Source of the DNA: Bacteroidales bacterium UBA5072
Lineage (GTDB): Bacteria > Bacteroidota > Bacteroidia > Bacteroidales > UBA10428
NCBI GenBank assembly: GCA_002415855.1
Contig: DIAS01000002.1
Span: 6,809-55,189, forward strand
Direction: 5' to 3'
Length of the DNA: 48,381 nucleotides
The translations under genes and the position numbers were made by a program. Every line of letters begins with the position of its first letter. Positions within the stretch are counted from its first letter, which is position 1. Below the pieces are notes generated by a model that saw nothing but the letters and a program-made list of their open reading frames with translations, searched no databases and was not told where the DNA came from. Positions 9,801 through 17,808 of the stretch are shown here, in pieces.

Positions 9801-10089
9801 TAAAGTTGTCAGCCAGTGAATCTCCGGTCGTGAAATTTTCGAATCCAAATCCGTTGTATTTTGTTAATCCGTTTCCGGTTCCAACCCACAAATAACCATG
9901 CACATCCTGCAGGATTGAATATACATAGGATTGGGCTAATCCATCTTCAGAATTGAAATAGCGGAAATCATAGTCCTGAGATAATACTTGACCGTTAGGC
10001 ATTACAAAGAAAAGGAATAACATTTCGACCCAGATCATCCGGGCTTTCAGGCTAGCTTTTGAACAGGAAAATTTGATGCTTGCAGGCAT
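6874..10089 (-). CDS. Two-component-regulator propeller, Y_Y_Y domain and SpoIIE phosphatase fusion
   Basis: A 1071-residue membrane sensor. The signal/anchor is followed by repeated propeller blades of the type YLWVGTGNGLTKYN, WAGTYADGLFKL and WIGTDKHGLFRM (about residues 45-690), as in hybrid two-component systems. A Y_Y_Y domain follows (YQYKLEGYDQWSD, about 720-800), then a transmembrane helix (WWFYVVIVSSLILLTFLYI) and a coiled coil (about 830-880). The output is a SpoIIE/PP2C-like Ser/Thr phosphatase rather than a kinase: SGDFYW, VADCTGHGVPGAFMS, YLFSDGYQDQFGG and TDDITVMGIRF supply the metal-binding aspartates. It is the last gene of the T9SS operon and starts 1 bp after the preceding stop. 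The ligand and dephosphorylated target are unknown. Confidence 0.92.
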   Translation of the reverse strand: MPASIKFSCSKASLKARMIWVEMLFLFFVMPNGQVLSQDYDFRYFNSEDGLAQSYVYSILQDVHGYLWVGTGNGLTKYNGFGFENFTTGDSLADNFITCGISDGEGLWFGHMNGRLSFYDGRSFRAIDLPQSEMSPVTHFAKSSDGQIWAGTYADGLFKLGREQGVVKHYLFKDQILMVSFDFCTKDELLVGTTSGLLYCRLTETSEIEIIRSISEIPESKISGIQKMRNGNGYYVATENDGIFHLRATGKQFRISRIAAGKEGDFTGIQGILEDSQSDLWACSFGNGLIKMSLTSQGELIKINYLLTGGFTADNIKTVFEDREGNIWSGNYGEGLTQITPKTFSVFTFDKRSYGNSIFSMYFDSKYRWIGTEKGLLKMDPLTNMIVGFYGKGNGLPSDTVTAIYSADGTDLWIGTDKHGLFRMAVAQERIHKYPLGIGTLENSVTSITGKGDQIWIGTKKGLCNINTGTNRKNWYSISQGGLPHNVINCLFMDKTGKLWVSTRSNILSYIQDEKVHKIPIIHVTGVLVLGPITEDENSRIWVGSNGQGVLLIDSDSVRNLTVKEGLLSNYCYSLICDSNRNLWVGHKGGLSRIRITDFSVKPVQQFEGVTDSYQFNPNAVFKDPREEVWFGSDKGLVSYDASMEYRLFPPPVVGITSIKVNDREWDYQDKILLPPGKYKIQIDFIGVSLKEPTLVTYQYKLEGYDQWSDISKSTSVIYNHLTEGEYTFVLNASSGDGTVSEKPLTISIIIKKPLWKKWWFYVVIVSSLILLTFLYIKRREHRFLIERQMLEEKVRERTKEIQQQKNEIELQRDLIDKKNASITSSIQYASHIQNAVLPPCELIEKLFPDSFIMSRPKDIVSGDFYWLTEKDGKIVFTVADCTGHGVPGAFMSLLGITLLNEIVNVQGITQSDAIVTILRERVIHSLQQSRKDITTLDGIDIVLCVLDPDRKVIQYTGGMNDLVYIRCGELTIIKADHLSVSVAYEESCHFSMKEIAFQKGDVFYLFSDGYQDQFGGRQNKKYLSHRFYQSLKEIYDLPMQSQKEILEQRLAEWMKDNIQTDDITVMGIRF

Positions 10090-10090
10090 A

Positions 10091-11056
10091 TTATTTCATT
10101 CTTATTTTCGGAGAATATACCGGAACACCACCTATCGGTACAACATAAAATGGCAATGAAATCCCATACTGATTTCTGACCGAGATCACCACATTGTTAT
10201 TTTTCACTTGCAAAACCTGATTTTTAATGAATTGTATCTCAATGGTGGAATTCTTTTCTTCCGGTACAATGGGAAATTTTTTTACAAGCCAATTGTTTTC
10301 ACCCGATACATTGCACAGCGTACCATTTTTGGCAACTGAAAATATACGGATTACTCCGTCATTGTCCCAGTCGAAGTTTGAGACTTCTATGGAAATAGTC
10401 TTATCATCCACATAGGGATATATCTGGCATACGTGCTTTTGATCATCTGATAGCCTGAAATGATATTTATAGGTAAAAAAATTGCCTCCTTCAACGGCTG
10501 TATTTTCTGTCTGACTGGTACTTAAGAAGTACTTATAAATATTTCCATCATCACCTGATTTCCCCTGGGCAATGATTTTGAATACCCGGCCACCCAGTTT
10601 TTCAACATACTCTCCTTCAAGCGGATTAAAAGGTCCGAAAGTGAACCACTTTTTATCATATTTCAGATCAGTCCCGAATGATTTTGAGGATAGTAAATAT
10701 CCGCTCCTGAAATTTCCTGTCGGATGAATGCTCTGTGCTGCCGTATCTGACCAACATCCTTTACCGGCGTAAACCGAAAAACTTATGATCGTATTGAACT
10801 CTCCTTTGGCTTCATCAAGTTCTCCACCGGTGTCCGGATCATAAATGCGGATATAAACGGGATTAGTCTGTGACGAAGGAATTACGCAAAAGAATATCTG
10901 GCAAAAATCATCGTCCCCCCAGGCTGTGCTGGAGTTTCCCCCAAAGGTTACCAGAAAAGGAATATTTTCATCAATAGCCGGAGCAGATTGCGAAAAGACA
11001 GATAAACCAGCTGTCAGAGCAATGAATAGGATTCCTGCATGCTTAAACAATGCCAT
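10091..11056 (-). CDS. Secreted hypothetical protein in T9SS operon
   Basis: A 321-residue protein with a signal peptide (LFIALTAGLSVFSQ) and otherwise soluble, beta-rich sequence. I do not recognise a named family. Visible traits are an early FGGNSSTAWGDDDFCQIFF segment, YIRIYDPDTGGELDEAKGEF and a C-terminal YVVPIGGVPVYSPKIRMK. The pattern suggests an exported beta-sandwich protein. It sits between the PD40-OmpA-like gene (6 bp away) and the propeller-SpoIIE gene (1 bp away), so it is very probably co-translated with a cell-surface sensing or secretion module. Its job could be a periplasmic or surface partner of the adhesin; this is inferred only from position. Confidence 0.8.
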   Translation of the reverse strand: MALFKHAGILFIALTAGLSVFSQSAPAIDENIPFLVTFGGNSSTAWGDDDFCQIFFCVIPSSQTNPVYIRIYDPDTGGELDEAKGEFNTIISFSVYAGKGCWSDTAAQSIHPTGNFRSGYLLSSKSFGTDLKYDKKWFTFGPFNPLEGEYVEKLGGRVFKIIAQGKSGDDGNIYKYFLSTSQTENTAVEGGNFFTYKYHFRLSDDQKHVCQIYPYVDDKTISIEVSNFDWDNDGVIRIFSVAKNGTLCNVSGENNWLVKKFPIVPEEKNSTIEIQFIKNQVLQVKNNNVVISVRNQYGISLPFYVVPIGGVPVYSPKIRMK

Positions 11057-11062
11057 CGGCTG

Positions 11063-12970
11063 TCAGTTTTTCATAAATAATAATTCCATTATCCCGTCCA
11101 TATTGTTGTTGTCAGGAATAGTCGTACTGAATGCCGGATTTGAAGAATCCATGCCTCTGAAATGCGAAGCGTCCAAATTTATTTCATTGCGCTTAAAATA
11201 AAAAGCCAATTCCTGAGCGCATTTTTCTGACATGTCCATGGTATTTTCCTGTGTTTCTTCTTCATCTGCACGAAGGACCATCTCAAGCCTGATTTCCGGA
11301 TTATTTTGCAGCACGGCCGCCACATCATCGAGAAATGGAATGGAGGAAGGCTTAATTCCATATTGATCAAACATGACGGTTGATATACCGGTTCCCGTCA
11401 GTTCGCTCCTGATTTTTTCCTTTTGCCTTTCGGACAGGTCATCCATAAAATAGACCCGGATTTGCATGGTTTTGGTTTGTACGGCACCAGCATCAGCTTC
11501 GTCATTTCTTGCATCCTCCTCCCTTTCCTCTTTCAATGCCATTTCTTCATAATGATCATAAACTCTTATCTTTTTTATAGCACATGTTTTTGGAATAATA
11601 CCCTGACTATCCTTTTCACCAAGTAACCCCAGCCTGACCGTATATTCACCCTTTTTCTCGAATGTATAATTCATAAAGGGCTGTCCCGATTTAAAACCGT
11701 TTCCGAAATCCCACAAATAGTCAGTTACCCTGAACCCTTCGAGGTTGCTTTTCCCTGCGTCGAAAGATAGGGATTTATCCACAATCCATGCATTATATGA
11801 ATTGATGTAGGCTTGTCGGATATCCTCAAGTTCTACCTCATACTCAACCTGTTCTGCTATAGCTTTGCCAGTGAGCTCATCAGTTATACTGAGCTTTACC
11901 GTATACCTACCGCTGCCGGGAAAGCAATGCCTGACCTCAGCACCTGTACGCTTTATGCCGTTACCAAAATCCCACTGATAAATTACCGGTATTGTATCAA
12001 TGAGCTGTCGTTGTTCATCATAGAATGTGAAGCAGTAATTGTTTTCCTTTATGGTATCGCAACTGGGAAATTCTACTGGTGCTGAGTTGAAACTGAAAAT
12101 ATCATCCGTCTTTCTCCGGTTGGTGGAGAAGTATCCCTGCTCAAATGTAGAATCAGCTACCAGCCCAAAATCATCTGCCGGTGAGTTTATTGCTGAATCG
12201 AGGTGCACCGGGACTATCCATTCTCCATTAATTTCCTGCGTATAAAACAGGTCTTTCCCGCCATAACCCGGATGCCCGTCGGAAGCAAAAAAGAGTTTAC
12301 CATACCTGCCTGCAAAGGGGAAGGATTCATTTTTGGATGTATTGATAACTGTGCCCATGTTTACCGGCCGGTCCCATCCATTGTTCCGCCGGTCACAGTA
12401 GTAAAGATCCATTCCGCCGCTGCCGCCCGGCATATCTGAAGAAAAGTATATTCTTTCTCCATCCGGAGCAAGAGCAGGCGTACAAAATGAATATTTCGGG
12501 TCATTATAGGGAAAAGGTTTAATATTGGTCCATCTTCCGTCAGCCAGTTCTGCAGAATAGATACCCAGTTTATTGCCGGTATCAGAAATGTTTCTCATCA
12601 GCTTTTCCACAGAATTATTCCTTGCATAGTAAACCGTACATTCATCTTTACTGAATGTGACCGGTCCGTCATTTACGTCAGTTGTTATGTCCCTTGAAAA
12701 TATCTTTGGCTGTTTCCATCCTGTACTGTTTGTTTGTGCCACGAAAAATATCTTAAAAAGCCCGTTTTGTTCATCCTGATAGCTGACAAGCGTATTATTG
12801 CTCTGATTTGAACAAAATACAATTCCTCCCTGATAAAAAACAGGAGAAAACTCATCATGAATTCTTGAGCTGAACGGAGCGACCTTTACTGTATATCGGT
12901 CAGCCTGGGCATATATTTCAGCATGGGTAAGCCAGGTTAAAAGGAATAGTATTGGTAAGTATCTTGCCAT
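11063..12970 (-). CDS. PD40-PKD protein with degenerate OmpA-like C-terminal domain
   Basis: A 635-residue exported protein. A signal peptide ends near residue 22. PD40/WD40-like strands follow (DEFSPVFYQGGIVFCSN, CTPALAPDGERIYFSSDMPGGSGGMDLYYC, GKLFFASDGHPGYGGKDLFY; about 30-290). Two PKD-like domains carry YQWDFGNGIKRTG and YLWDFGNGFKSG (about 330-480). The last 110 or so residues align by pattern with an OmpA peptidoglycan-binding domain (FDQYGIKPSSIPFLDDVAAVL, then MSEKCAQELAFYFKRNEI). The usual NHTDxxG region reads LRADEEE and the Arg of LSxxRA is Cys. This layout is typical of the OmpA partner in PorP/SprF loci, which links T9SS adhesin assembly to the cell wall. Confidence 0.82.
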   Translation of the reverse strand: MARYLPILFLLTWLTHAEIYAQADRYTVKVAPFSSRIHDEFSPVFYQGGIVFCSNQSNNTLVSYQDEQNGLFKIFFVAQTNSTGWKQPKIFSRDITTDVNDGPVTFSKDECTVYYARNNSVEKLMRNISDTGNKLGIYSAELADGRWTNIKPFPYNDPKYSFCTPALAPDGERIYFSSDMPGGSGGMDLYYCDRRNNGWDRPVNMGTVINTSKNESFPFAGRYGKLFFASDGHPGYGGKDLFYTQEINGEWIVPVHLDSAINSPADDFGLVADSTFEQGYFSTNRRKTDDIFSFNSAPVEFPSCDTIKENNYCFTFYDEQRQLIDTIPVIYQWDFGNGIKRTGAEVRHCFPGSGRYTVKLSITDELTGKAIAEQVEYEVELEDIRQAYINSYNAWIVDKSLSFDAGKSNLEGFRVTDYLWDFGNGFKSGQPFMNYTFEKKGEYTVRLGLLGEKDSQGIIPKTCAIKKIRVYDHYEEMALKEEREEDARNDEADAGAVQTKTMQIRVYFMDDLSERQKEKIRSELTGTGISTVMFDQYGIKPSSIPFLDDVAAVLQNNPEIRLEMVLRADEEETQENTMDMSEKCAQELAFYFKRNEINLDASHFRGMDSSNPAFSTTIPDNNNMDGIMELLFMKN

Positions 12971-12982
12971 AAATATCGTTTG

Positions 12983-13900
12983 CTAAAACTGTCTCGGTCC
13001 TGCTACTTTTCGTTCATAACTGAATACATATTTTAACAGGATCTCATGCGAACCATTTTTATATTTTCCGGTTGGGCTCAAATCAAAATCATAAGAATAG
13101 GCCATCCTGAGTTGATCATTGAGCTGACACTGAAGCATCCCGAAAATCATATTTTTGCTTCGGTAGCCAATGCCCATCCAGATCCTGTTTTTAATATTTA
13201 TCTGAGTACTTATATCAATTTGGATAGCATTGTTGGGATGATACTTTATCAACAGGGCAGGAAGGAGGCTGGTCCGGGAACCAATACCCAATTCATAGCC
13301 TCCGGTAAAGAAGTAATTATAATCTGAGAAATTGTTCCTGATCTTATACTCGCCCGTGTTTTGATCCAGGTCATGACTCAGGAATAAGGGAAGGGAGATA
13401 CCGATGAAATATTTTTTTGTGTAATAATAGGTACCCAGGCTGAATGCAGGCAAAACAGCTGATGCAGGATTATTTGTCAGCAGTGCGTCATCTGCATCGA
13501 CGGCATCCAGATCATCCCAGTCATTATGATAAGCAGTCAGCCCAAAGCCTAAGCCCAATGCAATTCTGCCATTGTACAGCTCCCTTCTGTAGGCATAATT
13601 ACCCATGAAACTGGTTTCCTTGAATATACCAATGCTGTTATTCTCAATATGCAGGCCTAAACCCATCCTGTCATTATTTAACGGGGTATGAATGCTGAGC
13701 ATATACGTTTTGGGGGCATCTGTAAAACCAACCCATTGATTACGATAAAGAATGGTTGCACTCAAGGCATCATCACAGCCGGCATAGGCAGGATTGATAG
13801 AAAGCGGATTATTGATATAATGATCCGATAGCGGGAACATCTGTCCATATAGGTGCACAGGAAATAACAAAATAAATATGCCAAGACTGACCCGGTTCAT
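12983..13900 (-). CDS. PorP/SprF family type IX secretion membrane protein
   Basis: A 305-residue outer-membrane barrel with a signal peptide. The family signature is near the N-terminus: HYINNPLSINPAYAGCDDALSATILYRNQWVGFTDAPKTY. Regular beta strands (MGLGLHIENNSIGIF, IALGLGFGLTAYHNDW, WMGIGYRSKNMIFGML) continue to the end. PorP/SprF proteins are accessory to T9SS and are typically paired one-to-one with a type B sorted adhesin, anchoring or passing it at the surface. Here the adhesin gene lies directly upstream with no intervening base, which supports a dedicated pair. I do not assign porP or sprF because many paralogues exist. Confidence 0.93.
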   Translation of the reverse strand: MNRVSLGIFILLFPVHLYGQMFPLSDHYINNPLSINPAYAGCDDALSATILYRNQWVGFTDAPKTYMLSIHTPLNNDRMGLGLHIENNSIGIFKETSFMGNYAYRRELYNGRIALGLGFGLTAYHNDWDDLDAVDADDALLTNNPASAVLPAFSLGTYYYTKKYFIGISLPLFLSHDLDQNTGEYKIRNNFSDYNYFFTGGYELGIGSRTSLLPALLIKYHPNNAIQIDISTQINIKNRIWMGIGYRSKNMIFGMLQCQLNDQLRMAYSYDFDLSPTGKYKNGSHEILLKYVFSYERKVAGPRQF

Positions 13901-16201
13901 TTACCTTAGAATTAGAACAGATCCCTTTATTACAGTCCCATTTCCGAATTTCAGCACATAGAAATATGTATCAGCCGGAAGTTCCTCACCATGATTGTTT
14001 CTGCCACACCAATCATTTAAATAATTGTCATTGGTAAATTCTTCATTTCCCCAGCGGTCAAAAATGATCAATTCAACCAGATCCGTAATTTCGCCGATAC
14101 CAAAACAATCGTTTTTGCCATCCCCGTTGGGTGTAATAACCGATGGGACAAACAGATCATTTACTATAATTCTGACTTCCGCACTTTCTTCACAACTACC
14201 GTTCCCCACTTTCCATAAAAACACATTTTCACCGGTTGACAATTCAGTGACCATGGTTGTGGGAGAGCTTAAATCACTCAAATTACCTGAACCAGAGACC
14301 AAAGACCATTCTCCTGTTTCGTCAGGGGACAATTCCGCATTCATCCGGGTTTCAAAAACAGCATTCAATTCCTGGTCCGGCCCCGGAACGACAACCGGTC
14401 TCTCGCTCGCATATATTGATTGCATGCTTTCACTCGTGCACACATCGCTGAAACTATACACCAAAGTAATATAACCGATTCCGTTTGCCGAAAGTATATT
14501 TCCCGTCAGGGTACCCGGACCTTCTGTTACCCTAAATGTGCCTCCTGCAGGATCACCTGTTAATGTTCTCAGGTCATTTAGGCACATCGCACTGCTGCTG
14601 CTGGTGATATTTACAATGGGTAACTCGTTTACGATCGTTGAAACCGGCGCTGAAACTGCGCTTTGGCAATTGCTTGTACTGGTTACCTGAACCGAATAAC
14701 TGCCTGATGTGGAAACGGTTATACTTTGGGTGGTCTCACCTGTTGACCAAAAGAAAGCTGCACCTGCGCTTGAGCTCAGCGTTACACTTTCACCGGCACA
14801 GAAAGCTGTGGGACCGTCGGCAACAATAGTCGGTGTTACCGGTATTTCATTTACCGTTACGGCAACCTGTGCGTTAACTGTTGTAAATCCATCAGAAACA
14901 GCAACATGAAAGGTTGTATTAACTGTCGGACTTGCTTTTGGGTTGGCATCTGTCGATGAAAACCCGGCAGGTGTTGAAGTCCAGTTATAGGTATAAGAAC
15001 CTGACCCCCCGCCTGCCAATGCATGCAGCTGTACTTCCTCACCCGTGCATACCGATTCTGGTGCAGCAGAAGGGTCAGAAACCAGCGGACCCCCGCTGAT
15101 TATTATGGCTACATCATCCGTGCCGGAACATGATGTTGTTGCAGAAGATGCGAGTAATGTAAAAACTGTCGTTGTTGTTAAATTTACAGTTGTTGGGTCT
15201 TCTATTGATGAATTTACCAGTAGTCCGGGAGGAGACCAGCTATAGGTAAAAGGGCCTGAACCGGTAACGGATGCGTCAATTGCAGTACTGGTTCCGTTTG
15301 AGATAATAGCATCTGTTCCGGCAAAGACCAGCGGCAATTCATTTACAGTAACGTCGGTCGAGGCCTGAACCTTGCAGCCAGTCGCTGCGGTTACTGTAAC
15401 GGTATAAGTTCCTGTCATGGCCATATCAGCACTGGGTATCGACAGGTTCTGGGCGCTGCTTGTGAAACCGCCAGGACCGCTCCAGCTGTAACTTGTTCCG
15501 CCCGTGGAAGTCAGGTTTATGGAACTGCCTGCGCACACCGGACTGTTGCTGTTTACATCTGCAATTGTGCAGGTAGATTGAAAAAATGAATAAACGGGAT
15601 CATTGATAATATCTGTCATATTTCCGTAACTGCAGGATGAATTCGGGTAAGGATTTGTTTCCGGAGCCGGACAATTCAATACAGGATAATCAGGATTATT
15701 GGTGGTCAGGCCTGAGGAAGTTATAACACCGCCGATAAATACTTTAACAGGATTGTCGTTGCTCGTGAATGAGCCCTGATAAACCGAACTTACTTTAATA
15801 ATATCGCCTGTTACAATAAGATATCCGTTTGCTGTGATGGCAGTTTGGTTGTTGATGGTGAGATTTCCCCTGATAATTAAGATTCCGTTATTGTTTATTG
15901 TTAGATCATTATTATTGTCAAGTGTAAGGTTCCCATTTACAACCAGTGTATCATCAACATAAAGGGTGCTGGCAGTGGCTGAGAAGGAAAGCGAAGTATT
16001 TGCGGTAATGTAACCGTTAATTGTAATGTCATAACCACTGATGTTTGCCTGAGGTAACGCCCAGGACGGGTCCCAGCTTGCCGGTGTTTCCCAGGCCCCG
16101 GTATAATTATTCCGGCTTGACTGTGGCTGTGAAAATAATACCCGGCCTGTAAGACAGACCAAATACAATAAAGAAACTATTCTCGCTTTGTGTATAATCA
16201 T
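13901..16201 (-). CDS. Secreted Ig/PKD-repeat adhesin with T9SS type B (gliding-associated) C-terminal domain
   Basis: A 766-residue exported protein. After the signal peptide comes a G8/parallel-beta-like region rich in Asn, Thr and Val (about residues 30-200). Several Ig- or PKD-like modules follow, such as ASVTGSGPFTYSWSPPGLL, LAGGGSGSYTYNWTST and SAGAAFFWSTGETTQSITV. The C-terminus is a type B sorting domain: VPSVITPNGDGKNDCF, IFDRWGNEEF, then ADTYFYVLKFGNGTVIKGSVLILR. Such proteins cross the outer membrane through T9SS and bind the surface with help from a PorP/SprF partner, here the next gene. It heads a five-gene minus-strand operon. The ligand cannot be predicted. Confidence 0.92.
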   Translation of the reverse strand: MIIHKARIVSLLYLVCLTGRVLFSQPQSSRNNYTGAWETPASWDPSWALPQANISGYDITINGYITANTSLSFSATASTLYVDDTLVVNGNLTLDNNNDLTINNNGILIIRGNLTINNQTAITANGYLIVTGDIIKVSSVYQGSFTSNDNPVKVFIGGVITSSGLTTNNPDYPVLNCPAPETNPYPNSSCSYGNMTDIINDPVYSFFQSTCTIADVNSNSPVCAGSSINLTSTGGTSYSWSGPGGFTSSAQNLSIPSADMAMTGTYTVTVTAATGCKVQASTDVTVNELPLVFAGTDAIISNGTSTAIDASVTGSGPFTYSWSPPGLLVNSSIEDPTTVNLTTTTVFTLLASSATTSCSGTDDVAIIISGGPLVSDPSAAPESVCTGEEVQLHALAGGGSGSYTYNWTSTPAGFSSTDANPKASPTVNTTFHVAVSDGFTTVNAQVAVTVNEIPVTPTIVADGPTAFCAGESVTLSSSAGAAFFWSTGETTQSITVSTSGSYSVQVTSTSNCQSAVSAPVSTIVNELPIVNITSSSSAMCLNDLRTLTGDPAGGTFRVTEGPGTLTGNILSANGIGYITLVYSFSDVCTSESMQSIYASERPVVVPGPDQELNAVFETRMNAELSPDETGEWSLVSGSGNLSDLSSPTTMVTELSTGENVFLWKVGNGSCEESAEVRIIVNDLFVPSVITPNGDGKNDCFGIGEITDLVELIIFDRWGNEEFTNDNYLNDWCGRNNHGEELPADTYFYVLKFGNGTVIKGSVLILR

Positions 16202-16515
16202 TCAGTACGCTTTAATACAATATTCTGCAATCAGATCACTAGTTTTTATTTTAACGATTTTAGATTTAATAGGTTACCTCTATTTGTGCAACCATGACAA
16301 TTTTATTCACCTGTTCGCCGGCAGGCAATTTACAAATTGCGTACGCTGTATTCCGAAGGGCCCGGACGTAAGCAACCCGGTCGGACAGGGATGATTACCT
16401 GTTTGCAAACAATTTATGAACCTGCGCAGTCTCTGATTTGTCCTGCTGTTAATTTGGATAGTATAAAGAAATATCCTAACTTTATTTATAATTATTCTAA
16501 ACGAATAGCTTGGAT
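16202..16515. other. Intergenic region between divergent T9SS operon and cytochrome gene
   Basis: This 314 bp stretch holds no convincing gene. It must carry the promoters of the adhesin operon (leftward) and of the cytochrome gene (rightward). I do not see a clean TAnnTTTG box in either direction. A short hairpin, CAATTT-ACA-AATTG, occurs near 16326-16340. Confidence 0.6.
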
Positions 16516-17100
16516 ATGAAAAAAAGGACCATGATTTTCAGCCTGGGTATCGGTTTAATTCTTCTTTTAAGCTGTACCGGCAAACCTGGGTCCGGCAGTT
16601 CCGGAGATCAGGCTTTATCCAGTGAGCAAATGGTGCAGAGAGGCAATTACCTGGTTACAACCATGGGTTGCGCTGATTGCCATTCACCAAAACGTATGGG
16701 CGAAAGGGGCCCCGAGATCATCGCCGAGTTGAATCTTTCGGGATATCCAGCTGACAGGCCCCTGAGACAAATCGCAGCCGACGCGCTTAAAAACGGGTGG
16801 GTTTTGTTTGAGCCTGACCTGACTGCCGCTGCCGGCCCCTGGGGAGTTTCCTTCGCCGCCAATATCACGTCGGACCAGTCGGGGATCGGTAACTGGACAG
16901 AAGAAGGCTTCATCCGGGCGATGAGGGAAGGAAAATTCAAGGGAATTGAAGGCTCACGGATGTTACTGCCACCCATGCCCTGGGAGAATTTTGCAAAGCT
17001 GACTGACGAGGATATCCGGGCAATCTATGCGTACCTGAAAACAACCAAACCGGTGTATAACGTCGTTCCCGCAGCCATTCCGCCTGGTGAGAACAGGTGA
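16516..17100 (+). CDS. Lipoprotein c-type cytochrome
   Basis: The protein starts MKKRTMIFSLGIG and has a lipobox LLLSC with Cys20 as lipidation site, followed by a Gly/Ser-rich linker. The single haem motif CADCH is at residues 52-56, and the likely distal Met is in LLPPMPW, about 55 residues from the C-terminus. The DEDIRAIYAYLKTT helix is typical of class I cytochrome c. At 194 residues it is a monohaem carrier anchored in the periplasm-facing membrane. A TTG two codons upstream (16510) is possible but the ATG at 16516 fits the signal peptide. No oxidoreductase partner is adjacent, so its electron donor and acceptor are unknown. Confidence 0.9.
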   Translation: MKKRTMIFSLGIGLILLLSCTGKPGSGSSGDQALSSEQMVQRGNYLVTTMGCADCHSPKRMGERGPEIIAELNLSGYPADRPLRQIAADALKNGWVLFEPDLTAAAGPWGVSFAANITSDQSGIGNWTEEGFIRAMREGKFKGIEGSRMLLPPMPWENFAKLTDEDIRAIYAYLKTTKPVYNVVPAAIPPGENR

Positions 17101-17191
17101 ACGGCAAGTGGTGAACGGTAAACGGTAATCGGTGCCAAATTTCTGCTATTTCTGCTTGAAATTCTGATTTCCTAAATCTGCGGATCTGCGT
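17101..17191. repeat. Short heptamer and octamer repeat remnants
   Basis: Immediately after the cytochrome stop there are four ACGGTAA-type heptamers (17101-17128; acggcaa, gtggtga, acggtaa, acggtaa). Two octamers follow at 17176-17191 (ATCTGCGG, ATCTGCGT). The heptamer is the same unit as the 18-copy array at 22989. No function is known to me. Confidence 0.7.
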
Positions 17192-17226
17192 GAAAAATCA
17201 TTAATTTTATTCCTTAATCCTGTGTA

Positions 17227-17808
17227 ATGGAAAAGGAAATTATCGTTGCCGTAGCTTTGGGGATCGGATTAAGCGCAAGCACCGGCTTCAGGGTTTTTGT
17301 GCCAATGCTTGTAGCCAGCCTGGCTGCCCGTACAGGCATACTTCCTGTAAATGAAGGATTTCATTGGCTGGCAAGCTGGCCTGCAGTGATATGCTTCGGA
17401 ACAGCCACGGTCATTGAAATTCTGGCCTATTATATACCAATTGTTGATAACCTGCTCGACGGCATAGCCACTCCGCTTGCGGTCCTGGCCGGCACTTTGC
17501 TGCTAACCTCTGTGCTGCCCATCGATAATGATATGCTAAGATGGATAGCGGGTCTGGTCTTTGGCGGGGGCTCAGCAGCCACTGTGCAAACAGGCAGTAT
17601 ACTTACGAGGCTTACATCCACAAAACTTACTGCAGGAACAGGGAACCATGTTGTGGCAACAGGAGAGAATGTGGCGGCGATCAGTACATCACTTCTTACT
17701 CTGGTTGCACCACTCCTGATCGGTGCCCTGGTGATCCTGCTTCTGGTTGTCATCCTCGTGATGGTCAGGAAAAAAATGGTTCACAAACATCCAAAAACAA
17801 TCATGTAA
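17227..17808 (+). CDS. DUF4126 family membrane protein
   Basis: A 193-residue protein with about five hydrophobic helices. It begins EIIVAVALGIGLSASTGFRVFVPML, continues with a central YYIPIVDNLLD, and carries a GGGSAATVQTGS loop and a C-terminal helix LVAPLLIGALVILLLVVILVMV followed by basic residues. These are recognisable DUF4126 features; the family's function is unknown. Its stop codon overlaps the start of the next gene by one base (TAATG), suggesting translational coupling with the metallo-beta-lactamase fold gene. Confidence 0.87.
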   Translation: MEKEIIVAVALGIGLSASTGFRVFVPMLVASLAARTGILPVNEGFHWLASWPAVICFGTATVIEILAYYIPIVDNLLDGIATPLAVLAGTLLLTSVLPIDNDMLRWIAGLVFGGGSAATVQTGSILTRLTSTKLTAGTGNHVVATGENVAAISTSLLTLVAPLLIGALVILLLVVILVMVRKKMVHKHPKTIM

